A stretch of 64,000 bases of DNA, from positions 47,762,057 to 47,826,056 of the forward strand of contig CP141137.1 in the NCBI GenBank assembly GCA_035236585.1, given 5' to 3'. Source of the DNA: Warburgia ugandensis. Taxonomy: Eukaryota > Streptophyta > Magnoliopsida > Canellales > Canellaceae. The notes below the pieces were generated by a model. The model ran no database searches, was not told the DNA's origin, and saw only the letters and a list, made by a program, of their open reading frames with translations. Of the stretch, positions 46,188 through 58,759 are shown one piece after another (position 1 is the first letter of the stretch; each line of letters starts with the position of its first letter). The position numbers and the translations under genes are program-made.

Positions 46188-46626
46188 TCTAGGGTTTTGG
46201 GTCTATAGGATGAGAAAATTCTTCCACCTTCCACAAAGTGTTTGAACTTTCTCTTTGAAGGTAAATATTTTAAGGGACTTATCTTTTATCCCTTATTATA
46301 GTGCGACATATTTTTAACAGTTCTAATGAGCAGGCTATGAAGAAAATATGCCGAATTAGTTAGTCAAGAGTAATCAAATAAAACTTCTGGGCTAGCACAG
46401 GCTAACTTTTTCGCATATTGGATGTAATTCATCATTTCTTTCATTGTTAATTTCTACTTTTTATATTATGTGAAGGCAACTTGGGAAGACACCTCAGCCA
46501 CCATCATCTTGGATATGATCTGCAGCAGGGGGGTGCTGATGTGCAGGTATCGCAGCAGCCAGTTCCTGTGAGCTGGAAGCCTCAACCTCAAGGGCAATTT
46601 CTATTGATTTTGATCATCTCAATTGA

Positions 46627-48280
46627 TTGCTGCTAAAGTGGCTCACTGGAAGTTCTCTTTCCCCTTCCATCTTTGAGGATGAGGCTCTAGGAAATTGCTT
46701 CAAGTTGCTCAATTCCTCATTCAAGTTCTGGCATAGAGAAAAAGTCCTGTCAGTTGTTCATGAGGTCTTTCGAACCATGCGGGAGCACATTAGAGCAACT
46801 TTAGATCAGGTGAATTCGATAATTTGTATTACACTTGATTTTTGGACTTTGTACGAGAAAATATGCTATATGAGCATCACATGCTATTGGATTGATGAGA
46901 ACTGGTCCAAGCACAAGGTTCTCCTTGACATTTCTCATGTTCCTTATGATGGAGCTGATGCATATATCACCTTAATGAAGGCCATCAAGTTCTTTAATAT
47001 TGACAAGAGAATTCTTTCATGTGTTTATGATAATACTCAGAGTGCAATCCATGCTGGGTACAATCTGAAGGACGATTTAGATGGACATAAGTTACCTTTC
47101 AGCTATATGCCTTCTGCTGCTTGGGCACTGAATCTTATAGTAGAAGATGGTTTGAAACCTGCAAAACCAGCAATACCGAAGGTCCGAGAGTTTGTGTTGC
47201 AGATGAATGCCATCTAGGAGACAGGCCACGATTTCAGACAATTGGCAGGAAGCTATCAAGACATCTGGAAGTTGCCGCTTGATGCATCGACACGTTGGAG
47301 TAGCCAATACACATGCTTGATGTTGTACGCAAAGTATTGTTGACTTGATGAATCTTCTCTCTTATTGCTTGTGAAAGGTTCATTACTGTTTTGGAGAAGC
47401 ATGGTTTTGTTGAAAACATAAGACCACAACATTTTCTTGCTTCATCTTCTCCTTTTTTGGCTATTTCTTCAGATTCTCTGAAGTGCATGTTTGGTCCTCA
47501 TCATGATATGCAAGAAAAACTAAATCGTCCTTTCCAAAACAAAATCTTCCTTTCCTCTGGACCTTGACAATGTGTTGCCATTTGCTTCTAGCGTAAGACT
47601 TGTGATGGCATGGTCATGTTTTGAATGTCCAGAAGTAATATATGGAAAGAACAACACCACTGTCGACCATGATTTGCACCTTCTTTGTTACCTGTGTTTT
47701 CTTCTGGCAAACCATTTATGGTGTCTGCATGTGTGAGACATTTGCAGCTAAACTTACAAGAGCTAGATGGTTGGTGAACCTAGCCATTCGTTGTGTAAGC
47801 AACATCTGGTATAACCAATACCCACTAATCTGTCCAATGGACTATCTTAAGCTTCCAAATGAGTAACATTTTACAATGCTCTCAACATTCTGGTTGTCAA
47901 CCTTTCACTCCTTGAATTAGTGGCTAGGATCCACTGTAAGAAGGCTTTTGGTGCATACTTGTCTAGGATGTGGCGCAGGAGATTTAATCTCTTATTGCCA
48001 AGAACTGGGCAACATGTAGATGCTACATGGAACCCTTCTACATGCACAGTAACCATATGAAAGGTCATTATGTTTCTCCTATGATGTTATTGTTAGATTT
48101 GAGTGTTTGTGCATGTCCACTGAGATATGAGAGCTGTATGTTAGCTGTAGCATCAAGTTCCAACCAGCAGCATGGTCCGTCATTATATCTTCAACAGTAT
48201 AACTTCTTGATCTTTTATTTCCAGGTGTGTGTTCTACTCAGTGTGGCTGATCAGAGATTACGAATTGATATTGTTCTGCA
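46627..48280 (+). pseudogene. second hAT-type transposase relic, 5' part
   Basis: The frame 46627-47217 resembles the central region of plant hAT transposases: ICITLDFWTLYEKICYMS (first Asp plus Trp), then ILSCVYDNTQSAIHA (second Asp), then AWALNLIVEDGLKPAKP. This is the equivalent of the HVLNLIVQDGL motif in the copy at 34 kb, with its His lost. After TAG at 47215 the frame survives only in pieces, among them WKLPLDASTRWSS (about 47270). It is interrupted at 48281 by a Ty1/copia element and resumes after 57780. No BED finger was seen upstream. It differs clearly from the hAT at 33.7 kb, so it is another family. Confidence 0.68.
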
Positions 48281-48569
48281 TGTTGGTATTTCTCTCTTTA
48301 AAACTCGGTAACAACCGAGTGAATTACGCAAATTAGTGGTCCATGTTATTTCCATCGTTTTAGGGATAAGTTAATTTCCCACTTGATAACGTTCAGAAAA
48401 CTGAATGCATTTTTTGGTGCATGATAGGGTTTGCTCTATGATGGGTAGAGCAACCAAAAATCAGTGCGTTGTCGGTGAGGTCCCCAAGCCTGCAATCTCA
48501 CTTTCAGTTAATACACCATCGAAGGAGATTGATTGAGGAATTGGAAGAGTCTCCACCCAACAAATATAC
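48281..48569 (+). repeat. copia 5' LTR, main part
   Basis: Begins TGTTGGTATTTCTCTC. Matches the LTR at 57474 until it is interrupted at 48570. The last 17 bases of the LTR continue at 51498 after the inserted solo LTR and its target duplication. Confidence 0.9.
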
Positions 48570-51492
48570 TGTCACGACCCGGGTTTTCCCATGCATTTTT
48601 AAATGCAATATCTAATTTTTAGGGCGGGATGCATCCCTATTTGAAAACCATTTTATAAAAACAATGCAATGTAGCGGAAAAATCTTTTGTTTTAAACTCA
48701 TTTTGAAAACCCCGAATGTCATTTGCTTTCACAACAACCAAAGTAGTTTTTGAAAATTTCAGAAATCATAAATGTCTTCCCATGTCTATCCAGTCATAGC
48801 TCATAGCCCAACTGTAAATAAATACATATACATGTCCAAAGGGTAGAGTGTTTACTTACATTCATACTTGTCTCTTCTTAAGTTACTTGATCGTAGCATT
48901 AACATTTCCTAATGCTTCTTCTAATCGTGAGTGGAGCTACCCTGAAAAATAATATATTTGGGTGAGTATTTATCATACACAATAGGTGATCTGATACTAC
49001 TATTTTGAAAACACGATAGACAATATGCATGATTCCAAGAGCTTTTCATGTAAAATATCAGAGATTCTTTTTATGTAAGCATGCATAGTTATGCATAAAA
49101 CATAATCTAGTATTCAACGATATAAATATGATCAAAATCATGAAATAGAAATCAATAGATCTATATACGAAGATCTCGGCAAATGCATCAACCCAACGAG
49201 TCAAATACAATAGTCATGAAACTCTTAAAATAGTTATTATTCCAAGCAGATGCTAGTATCAAGCACATGAGTCTCTTGGCATTCATGTCATGCCAACTGG
49301 TCATAAGTACTCGTATACGACCATATCAATGTTATATGCATATCAATCACACTAAAATCATAGGGTCACTATGCTCACGATTAGCACACAGCTGAATTGT
49401 GTGGCTCCGGTATCTAAAGACCTACCCACCATAGCCTCCATGAGACTATGGTTGTCCCCGAAAAGGTGCCGTGAACACCTCTAGTGGTCGTCCCTGTTTA
49501 CCACAGCAATCAGGGAAGGGACAATGTCTTTTTGGCAGTGATACCATCTACCCTTTTGGTGGTAGAGGCCGGGAGGCCAACCCCGTACATAACAACCTCT
49601 CAGTATAGTGCCCACCGTGGACTACCTCATCCGGCGATTTGCCCACTGAAAACATATATAGATAATCCAAATCTCACACATCGTAGATCATGCAATTTAG
49701 GCATTTATTTTCAAAACATGCAAGCAATGCATTAAACCTGCTCATGCCAGTATTTGCATTCAAAGCCATAATTCTGTATGCTTGTAGAAAAACATCATAT
49801 CTTGAAAGCATGTTAAAGACGATAGGTTCAAGTGTTTTAAGGCCACAAATCATGAAGACAAATCCGCATACTCATATAAGAACATCATATCGCAAAAAGC
49901 ATGCTAAATACAGTAATTAAAGCCAAGTAAAGCATTCAGATTTGAAATGTATTTGAAAACTTAGTAGTATCAGACTACCTACCTCAATGTTTTCTAGAGT
50001 CACGTCCTTCATTACTCAACCCGACCTTAGGTCTCCTTTATAAAATCCTGGATATGAATGGATAACAAGGAGTCCTTATCATTTTCTATCTATTTATAAA
50101 TCACTTTTAGATTTCTAGATTAATGGCTAGATCTGTCTGTTAGGGTCTATAAGTCCTTGCTTAATACATTGTCAGGCTAGATCTTATGTATGGATCTACT
50201 ATTCAATGGTTAGACCCTATAATTCATCCTCTGATCTTAATTTTTATAGTCTCAGTAGGTATGTGTCATTAATACGGACGTGATGGTTCTCTTAAATCGT
50301 CAATTGGAGTCCTACAGCCTCCGTAATTGTAGTTTTAGTGTCCCAAAATCATGGACGAGCCAATTTTGTTCACGTGGGGCTCGTGCGTCACTGTTCTCGA
50401 GACGCTTGCATGCCCTGGTCGAACCAGGACCCATACCCTCACGTCCTTCGTGTCTAAAGGCCGCGCCAAGGACAGCGTTAGCACGCGCCCGCATGCCTAA
50501 GTAACGCTCTATGACGTGTGTCCTGGATGGTGTCGTATGGATGCGTCTTTGGTGCAACACGGCACGTCTCCGCTCCCACAGCGCCCCGTGCATCCTAGTC
50601 GAGCTAGGACCCGTGCCCCACATTACGCGCCCAAAGTCTATCCCAGGGACCACGTGCCAGGCGTGCATTGTGCGTAGCGTCCTTAGTACGTGTCTGGCTC
50701 GATGGGTGGGTCGACCCATCGAATCTGGGTGGCTTCCAGTGATTTTCGGCCGGGGAAACGCCAGATCCGACATAGATCTGGGCTGGAATGTAGGGAAGGA
50801 GAAGGGAAGAGGAGGAGGGCACTTGGGAGGTGTCTGGCTTGATGGGTCGACAGACCCATTGAGTCTGGGTTTTCTCTCGGGTTTCTAGCCGGAAAACACC
50901 CAAATTTGGCGTGGATCTGGGCAGGGAAGAAGGGGAAAAAGCTTAAGGAGGTGTGAGGGGCTTACCTAGGTAGGCTGGAGCGTTGTCCATTGCCGGAGGT
51001 GGGGTTTCTTCATGCTGAACCCTAGCTGCCGGAATCTTCCCTTGAACAGTTGGAGAAGGTGGAGGAGAGAGGATGATTGGGGAAGAGGGCAAATGGGTTT
51101 TTATAGATGAGGGAGGCGGTGTCGCCATTCTTTCCAGCACCGCCCTACAGAGGCAGTTCTAGAAAAATCGAGAATGGCGGTGGTTGAGGAGGAAGAAGAT
51201 GGGGGGTTCCGTTATCAAAACGGCCCCTGCATTTTTTTTCTTTTTCGTTTTTAAATGTAAATGACAGAAATGCCCTTGATCTTTAAACGCCCGTAACTTC
51301 TTCATACGAACTCCTTTTTCGGCGTTCTTTGAGGCGTTGGATTCCATTTTTCAAGTAGAATCTAATGGTACTATTTTTTTAAAATTCCTTTGTTTACTAT
51401 TTTAAATAAAATAAAATATTTAACATGGTTAATTTCATATAGAATGTCCAATTCATGGATGCAAAAATAGCGGAAATGCTTGAGGCATTATA
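48570..51492 (+). mobile_element. solo LTR, 2923 bp, with TATAC target duplication
   Basis: Flanked by TATAC at 48565-48569 and 51493-51497. The undisrupted sequence is visible in the copia 3' LTR (AACAAATATACATT), so the insertion point is certain. Begins TGTCACGACCCGGG and ends TTGAGGCATTATA (terminal CA decayed to TA). It contains a GC-rich, CpG-rich segment at about 50370-50900. Same family as the LTR at 30599-33544, opposite orientation. Confidence 0.9.
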
Positions 51493-51514
51493 TATACATT
51501 CCAGAAAAGGAGGA

Positions 51515-51526
51515 TGGTATCAGAGC
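51515..51526 (+). other. copia primer-binding site
   Basis: TGGTATCAGAGC, complementary to initiator tRNA-Met, straight after the 5' LTR end. From here to about 53130 is a 1.6-kb AT-rich leader with no coding frame. Confidence 0.9.
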
Positions 51527-53132
51527 TTGTTCCTCTGCCTAGCAGTTTATAATTTCTATTTAAGAGAAGCATAACTATTCAGAAACAAACAGAAATTAGT
51601 ATATTTTGAATATGTATACTGTAGATTAGAGCAGGCGTTCAATTCCTCTGCTTAGCAATTCTGTATTTTCTATTTGAAAATTATTATGATGGAATTAAAC
51701 AAATAAAAGGAGAAACTAATGGATCAAGTTAAATCTATGTTACCTTAAGGTTGCTCGCACTACTCTTCCATGTGCAATACTGCCTTAGGACAATGAGAGT
51801 GTTCAATACTGGATCCTTGAGTGAGGATAACAAAAATGAAAAAGTATTCTAGTGTGGTCGATTCCATTACAATTGCAAATTAGTTTCTAAAACTTCCTGT
51901 AAACTTGAATCAAGAATCTCTATTCTATAATATCTAATATCTGAATCCAGATATCAGGCACCATAGGAAGCAAGATTTTCCACGACATATCGTGCTTTAA
52001 CTTTAGGAACAATATGTAGAAGCAAAATGTCATCTTCCTTCAACTATGTCAAAAGGCTTCACTGAATATAGGCATCATTCAAATTGCTTTAATGATGAAG
52101 ATGCCATGTTGCATGAAATTTTTTCTTTAAAATTTGGATCATGGTCATTGTTTAACTTACAAGACCCACAACACCATGGCCCCTCTTCCCTGTTTGTTTT
52201 TGCCTATTCTACACAACAAACTTGAAAAACACAGATCAATGCCTATCCAGTCACTGGCAAAGAGTAGCTCCATTTGTCATCCTTTTCTACATCGCAAGAT
52301 GCACCTGATTGACATGGCCACCTAATGTGGTTGGCTATGCCCTATCCTATCTCTATAGCTATTTGCTTTCCCAGCAAACATGCTAGATTTCTTTGATGCC
52401 TATGTTTCTTGTGGGATTATGTCACTTGCTGTAAAACTAGAGTGATATTTTACAGCATCAAATCCATCATCGATGAGGATTTGGACGATGGCTGGTTTTA
52501 GTAAATTTTATTTTGTGCATAATATATATCAATATTCAATTGTTGATTAATTATGGGAATATATAGGAATGCATGAAATGTTATACTTGAAGATTATAGT
52601 CAAATTATGCAATAGATAATTATTCTCATAATTTTTGCTAAAATAATGTCTATTGGTCCATATAATTTTACTTAATTAGAGATTAGCCACAACATCTTTA
52701 ATTAAATAAAATTATATTTTGCTAAGTTAAGGACCACAAAAGGAATTATAGACATTAGTTGTAATTAATATACTTAGTATAATAAATTTTATCCCACAAG
52801 AGTTTTTATTATATTTGTATAATTAATTAGGATAAAGTATTAAATATTTTTCATAATTTACCCACATGAATTATGGATTACAATTTAATAGTTTTATCAT
52901 AAAGTTCGAGATAGAATATCAAATTATTATTATTATTTTCTAACAAAATTGTGAATTAAGTACATAATTTGATAATTCTGTTATATGGTTACATGAATCT
53001 ACCTAAATTAAAAATTTAGCTCACAGGCAATTTTTATGTCATTAAATTCATTTTTTGCATGATTTACATTGGTAAAGCATGAAATTCATTTATGCCTCAA
53101 TTAACATGAGCATGCATTTTTTAATTTTATGC

Positions 53133-53900
53133 AGCTGTACAACTTGCAAATTTCTCTGATATTCATTGTGATATTCCTGAACTAAATGGTGATAATTATA
53201 AAGTATGGAAGGAGAGAATTCTCCTCCATTTGGGGTGGATGGACATTGATTATGCTATTAGGAAAAATGAACCACCTGCAATTACTACTACTAGCACTTT
53301 TAAACAAATTGCGCTTTATGAACAATGGGAGTGATCTAATCGCCTAAGTGTAATGTTCATAAAGACTAAAATATCCGATGGCATAGGTGGTTCGGTCGAT
53401 CAGCATGAAAAGGTCCATGATTTGCTAAAGGCCATAGATGATCAATTAGTCACTTCAGATAAGGCACTTGCAAGCACCCTAATCATGAAGTTCTCATCCA
53501 TGAGACTCACCACTGTCAGAGGTGTGTGTGAGCACATCATGCAAATGAGGGACATTGCGGCTCAATTGAAGAATCTCGAGGTTGAGATGTTAGAATCCTT
53601 CCTAGTGCACTATATCCTGAATACTCTCCCACAGCAATACGGACCCTTTAAGATCTCCTACAACACACATAAGGACAAATGGTCAATCAATGAACTCTTG
53701 ACCATGTGTGTTCAAGAGGAACAGAGGCTGGTAATGGAATTGGGAGAAAGTGCAATGCTAGCAATACGGGGAAAGGACAAAGCTCAAGCCAATAAAAAGG
53801 GAAAAGGTAAAATACCTCCCCAAGTTGATATTAAGAAGGAATCCAAGTGTTTCTTTTGAAAAAAGAAGGTACATACGAAGATGGAATGTGCCAAATTTTA
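53133..53900 (+). pseudogene. copia gag, decayed
   Basis: Begins near FSDIHCDIPELNGDNYKVW, the usual copia Gag start. It continues through DKALASTLIMKFSSMRL and ILNTLPQQYGPFKISYN to the zinc knuckle. TGA at 53332-53334 stands where related copies have Arg (CGA to TGA). In the knuckle (KCFF, stop, KKKVHTKMEC) the second Cys is a TGA, and another stop (TAG) follows in KF-stop-KW. Confidence 0.85.
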
Positions 53901-53949
53901 GAAATGGTTTGAGAAGAAAGGTAATCCAATCTTGTTTATTTCTTATGAA

Positions 53950-55510
53950 TCCAATATGGTTGATGTTATTTATAACACATGGTGGATTAATTCTGGTTCT
54001 ACAATCCATATTTCGAATGCCTTGTAGGGTGTGCAAAACCTAAGAAAGCCAGTGGGAAGTGAGCAAGGCATCTATTCAGAAAACAAGATGCGTTCACATG
54101 CGGAGGCTATTGGAATATGCAATTTAGTTCTAAGTAGTGGTTTTATTTTGAATTTAGAAAAGACATTTTACATTCTAAGTTTCTCTAGGAATTTGATTTC
54201 AGTTTCAAGACTTGGACCTTTGGGTTATTCCCTTAAATTTTCAGAAACATCTTTTAGTTTGTTTTATAAATCTGATGTTGTTGGGAATGGTACCTTGTCT
54301 GATAATCTTTTTTGTATTGAATTGCAAAATGATACCACTTATAACACCATGCATGTTCATACTGGCACTAAAGGATGTGTTATTAATGAAGATTTCTCTA
54401 TGTTATGGCACCAGAGACTGGGACATATCTCCATATAAAGAATTAAGAGATTAGTAAATGACGGGGTACTTAGTACTCTTGATTTTACTGATTTTGAAAC
54501 TTGTGTGGATTGCATTAAGGGAAAGCAAACCAACAAGTTAAAGAAAGGTGCCAATAGGAGTTCAGACATATTGGAGATCATTCATACTGATATATGTAGT
54601 CCTGACATGGACTCACATAGTCATAAATACTTCATCTCCTTTATAGATGATTACTCACAATACATGTTTCTCTACTTGCTTCATAACAAGAACGAAGCTT
54701 TAGATGCCTTTAAGGTCTTTAAGGCTGAAGTAGAGAAACAATGCGGAAAGCAAATTAAGATTATGAGATCAAATAGACGTGGAGAATATTATGGTAGATA
54801 CATAGATGATGGACAAGCACATAGTCCATTCGCAAAGTTTTTTCAAGAAAATGGGATAGTTGCTCAATACACCATGCTTGGTTCTCCAGACCAGAATGGT
54901 GTGGCAGAAAGAAGAAACTGAATATTGTTGGACATGGTGTGGAGTATGCAAAGCAACTCTAATCTTCCTAAATCCTTGTGTATTGAAGCACTTAAGATGA
55001 CAACATATATATTAAACAGAGTTCCAACCAAAGCTGTTCCAAAAACACCATTTGAGTTATTCAAAGGTTGGAAACCAAGTTTGCGATGAGCATTTGGGGA
55101 TGCCCGTCTGAAGTAAGAATTTATAATCCACAAGAAAATAAGTTGGACCCAAGGACTATTAGTGGGTATTTCATTAGATATATGAAAAGGTCTAAGGGAT
55201 ACATGTTTTATTGTCCATCTCACAGTACTAGGAATGTAGAATTAAGAAATGCAAAGTTTCTTGAAAATGACTTAATTAGTGGGAGCGATCAAACCAAAAA
55301 CACAATTTTTGAGAAAGATCATTCAGAATCTCAACTTTCCACCTCAAGTAATAGATTGATTATTGTTCATAGCACCCCTCAAGTACAAATTGGTATTGAA
55401 CAACCAATTATTGAAGTTCCACAAGCTGCTGACAACATTCTAGTAGATCAGGTAGTTCAAGAGTTGCTAATAACTTTTGAACAATTGGTTGAACCACATA
55501 TTTCTTAAGA
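53950..55510 (+). pseudogene. copia protease and integrase, decayed
   Basis: The protease motif reads WWINSGSTIHIS, with the catalytic Asp of the DSG triad replaced by Asn. The integrase zinc domain is LWHQRLGHIS ... CVDCIKGKQ. The DDE core is present as IIHTDICSPD, FIDDYSQYMF and GVAERRN. Stops lie at about 54436 and 54919, with frame changes near 55070. The segment [20 protein letters not shown] is intact. Confidence 0.87.
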
Positions 55511-55569
55511 AAATGATGGTGCGACATTAAGATGATCCATTAGAACAAAGAGATCAGCAATTCCTAGTG

Positions 55570-56600
55570 ATTATATTGTGTATCTACAAGAATCTGACTG
55601 TAACATTAGAGCCAAAAATGATCTCAAGTCCTTTTCACAAGCCATGAGTTGCAGAGAATTAGAATTATGGTACAATGCTATGAAGGAAGAGATGAATTTT
55701 ATGAAGAGTAATGACGTCTGGGATCTTGTTAAGTTGCTTAATGGTGCAAAAGCCATTGGATGTAAATGGGTCTTTAAGACAAAGAAAGACTGATTAGACA
55801 ACATTGAGAGATACAAGGCAAGACTCGTTGCTAAGGGATTGACTCAAAAAGAAGGAATTGATTACACGAAGACCTTCTCTCCTGTATCTAAGAAAGATTC
55901 CTTATGCATCATGTTGGCATTTGTAGCCCATTTTGACCTGGAGTTGCAACAAATGGATGTGAAAATGGCATTTCTCAATAGAGATCTAGAGGAGGAGGTT
56001 TACATGAAAGAACTTGAAGGATTCCCCTCTAATAATGGTGAGCAATTGGTTTGCAAGCTCAAGAAATCCATATACGGTTTAAAACAAGTATCCTGTTAAT
56101 AGTATTTTAAATTCCATGATGTAATTTCTTCATTTGGATTTGTAGAAAACATCATGAATCAATGTATATACTAAAAGGTTAGTGGGAGTAAGATCTGTTT
56201 TCTTGTTTTATATGTGGATAACATTCTGCTTGCAACCAACAATAAGGGTTTGCTGCATGAGGTGAAACAATTCCTCTCTAAAAACTTTGATTTGAAGGAT
56301 ATGGGTGAGGCATCTTATGTCATTGGCATTAAGATCCATAGAGATAGATTACGAGATATTTTTGGTCTGTCTTAAGAGGCCCATATTAATAAAGTTTTAG
56401 AGAGTTTTCGAATGAAAGATTGTTCACCAAGTGTAGCTCCCATTGTGATGGGAGACAAGTTCGATCTGAACTAATGCCCTAAAAATGATTTTGAGAGGGA
56501 ACAAATGAAGAACATTCCATATGCTTCTGCAGTTGGAAGCCTGATGTATGCTCAGGTTTGCACAAGACCTGACATTGCATTTGCTATGGGAATGTTAGGA
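55570..56600 (+). pseudogene. copia reverse transcriptase, decayed
   Basis: CKWVFKTKKD, then YKARLVAKGLTQKEGIDYTK, LQQMDVKMAFLNRDLEEEVY and KKSIYGLKQVSC. The active-site motif near 56205-56220 reads YVDN instead of YVDD, so it is catalytically dead. Stops follow KTKKD (about 55790), SC (56098) and elsewhere. Confidence 0.88.
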
Positions 56601-56648
56601 CAATATCAGAGTGATACAGGTATAGACCACTAAAGAGCTGCAAAGAAA

Positions 56649-57158
56649 GTGATGAGGTACCTTGAAGGAACCAAAGACTACATGCTTATTTATAAAAGAA
56701 CAACAAATTTGGAAGTAATTGGCTACTCAAATTCGAACTTTGATGGCTGTGTTAATTCACGTAAATCAACATCAGGATATAATTTTATGATGACTAGTGG
56801 AGCTGTATCTTGGAGAAGTGCTAAGCAAACCTTAACTGCTACTTCCACTATGGAAACTGAGTATGTTTCCTATTTTGAGGCTACTTCACATGGTGTATGG
56901 TTAAGGAGTTTCATATCTGAGCTTAGAATCATGGATTCTATTTTTAGGCCATTGAGAGTATATTGCGACAATTCAGTTGTTGTCTTTATGGCTAAGAAAA
57001 ACAAATGTGGTAGTCGAAGCAAACACATCGACATCAAGTACTTAGCCATAAGAGAACGTGTTAAGGAAAAGAAAGTGGTCATTGAACATGTCAGTACTAA
57101 ATTGATGATCGTTGATCCTTTGACTAAGGGCATTCAAGTTCAAGGATCATGTAGTTAG
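56649..57158 (+). pseudogene. copia RNase H
   Basis: A 169-codon open frame: MRYLEGTKDYMLIYKR, then YSNSNFDGCVNSRKSTSGY (first catalytic Asp replaced by Asn), SRSKHIDIKYLAIRERVKEK, and the C-terminal DPLTKGIQ. It ends at TAG 57156-57158. The least interrupted part of the element. Confidence 0.88.
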
Positions 57159-57459
57159 AATGTGACTTGGTTCCACTATATAATTTGGTTATAAGAACGG
57201 GTGTTATTTTCAATGAAACTCTATTTATGACGTTTCTCACATTTAATTTTCCTTGTGTAAACAATGATTCATTTTGAGAAATATCGTTAATGTCTAGACC
57301 TAGAATAAACATAGGGTTTATTCATAAAGGCATATGGGCACATGTTTAAGAAGCATAATGCATTGTGATACATGGAAGATAATACTCGTTTTATAGAGTA
57401 ACCTATCACCATGATTCATGTAATTTGTTAATTACTATGATAAATGATGAAATATATGG

Positions 57460-57473
57460 ACCAAGTGGGAGAA
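57460..57473 (+). other. copia polypurine tract
   Basis: CCAAGTGGGAGAA lies straight before the 3' LTR start TGTTAGTATT. Confidence 0.85.
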
Positions 57474-57780
57474 TGTTAGTATTTCTCTCCTTAAAACTTG
57501 GTAACAACCGAGTGAATTACGCAAATTAGTGGTCCATGTTATTTCCATCATTCTAGGGATAAGTTAACTTCCCACTTTGATAATGTTCAAAAAACTGAAA
57601 GAATTTTTGGGTGCATGATAGGGTTTGCTCTATGATGCGTAGAGCAACCAAAAATCAGTGCGTTGTCAGTGAGGTCCCCAAGCCTGCAATCTCACTTTCA
57701 GTTAATACACCATCAAAGGAGATTGATTGAGGAATTGGAAGAGTCTCCACCCAACAAATATACATTTCAGAAAAGGAGAA
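57474..57780 (+). repeat. copia 3' LTR
   Basis: About 305 bp beginning TGTTAGTATTTCTCTC. The end is placed near AAAAGGAGA by similarity to the tail of the 5' LTR before its primer-binding site; the exact last base is uncertain. Confidence 0.88.
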
Positions 57781-58750
57781 CTTATTCGGCATTAAGATCT
57801 AAATGCCATTTGAGTTCATGAAGCATGTTAGATCATGTTAGAAAATCTCTAACACTGCAGGTACCTAGTATTATTGAAAATGTTATGAGGAAACATGAGA
57901 AGACTCAAGGGACTAGAAACATGGTGTGCCATGGAGAGGAAGAATGTGATGAATATGATTCATGCATTCCTTGAGCTATTTCATAAAACCACAAATAATC
58001 TTTGCACAACCAAATCCCCCATGATTGGCCTGGTCCTCTTCTTCATGGATCATGTCATTGAAATGATCACTGCATGCACGGAGAGTCGCACTAACCCTGA
58101 TAGGCTTAAGACTGCAGCAGGCGAGATGGCCAAGAAAGCTTGGAGTTATGGCAGTCAAGTCCATAATATCTATGTGTACATGGCTGCGATCCTTGATGAA
58201 TCAAGGTGGAGCTCCTACCAGAATCTGTGAACTCAGAGGCCAATCTGGAGGAAGACAGGAATCATTTTATTAGAAGTTATTCTACCAGCCATTTCACACC
58301 CATGGTTAATGACTACAATGTCCAGGACAATGAAGAAGGGAGTAGTGTGTCTTTTCAAGAAGAGATTGCTCGGAAGAGGCGTCGGATGAGCATGAGCACT
58401 GCCGTGGATAAGCTTTCCCAATATCTGGCAGAGCCTCCGGCACCTATAGCCACAGACATTTTGAAATGGTGGAAGGCGAATAATACCCTCTACCCACGAC
58501 TTTCTCTTATGGCTCATGATTACTTGGCCGTCCAGGCAACTTCGATAGCACCTGATGAGCTGTTCTCCAGCAAAGGTGATGAGATAGAGAGGCAAAGGAA
58601 GGGTTTGTCTCATAACAATATGCAGGCCATATAGTGCATTCGGTCGTGGACTCAAAGTGGGTTCAAGTTGAAGTACCGATCGACTGAAATTGACTATGAG
58701 AAGTTCATTGAATTGGCTAAGCCACCTGACCGTACTAGTAGCACTTTTTG
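57781..58750 (+). pseudogene. second hAT-type transposase relic, 3' part
   Basis: Continuation beyond the copia insertion. Pieces at 57895-58230 (AMERKNVMNMIHAFLELF) lead to a clear hAT C-terminal dimerisation domain at about 58390-58625: DKLSQYLAEPPAPIATDILK, then WWKANNTLYPRLSLMAHDYL, then AVQATSIAPDELFSSKGDEI. TAG at 58632-58634 interrupts the conserved QAI-stop-CIRSWTQSG. Reading continues to TGA at 58748-58750. The C-terminal frame 58206-58634 is uninterrupted for 142 codons, longer than expected for the decay seen elsewhere. Confidence 0.78.
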
Positions 58751-58759
58751 ACAGGAACT

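Larger units (their letters stand above)
48281..57780 (+). mobile_element. Ty1/copia retrotransposon, decayed, with an LTR insertion in its 5' LTR
   Basis: Order is LTR, primer-binding site, gag, protease, integrase, reverse transcriptase, RNase H, polypurine tract, LTR, which is the copia order. The 5' LTR is 48281-48569 plus about 51498-51514; the 3' LTR is 57474 to about 57780. By eye I count about 14 substitutions and one indel in 285 aligned LTR bases, mostly transitions. All coding parts carry stops and active-site losses. No target duplication can be matched, so one flank may be rearranged. Confidence 0.88.

Noticed and set aside
50280..50903. Frames up to 153 codons on both strands in a GC-rich segment
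   Set aside because: They lie in the regulatory part of a solo LTR. Long frames are expected by chance in locally GC-rich DNA, and no motif is seen.
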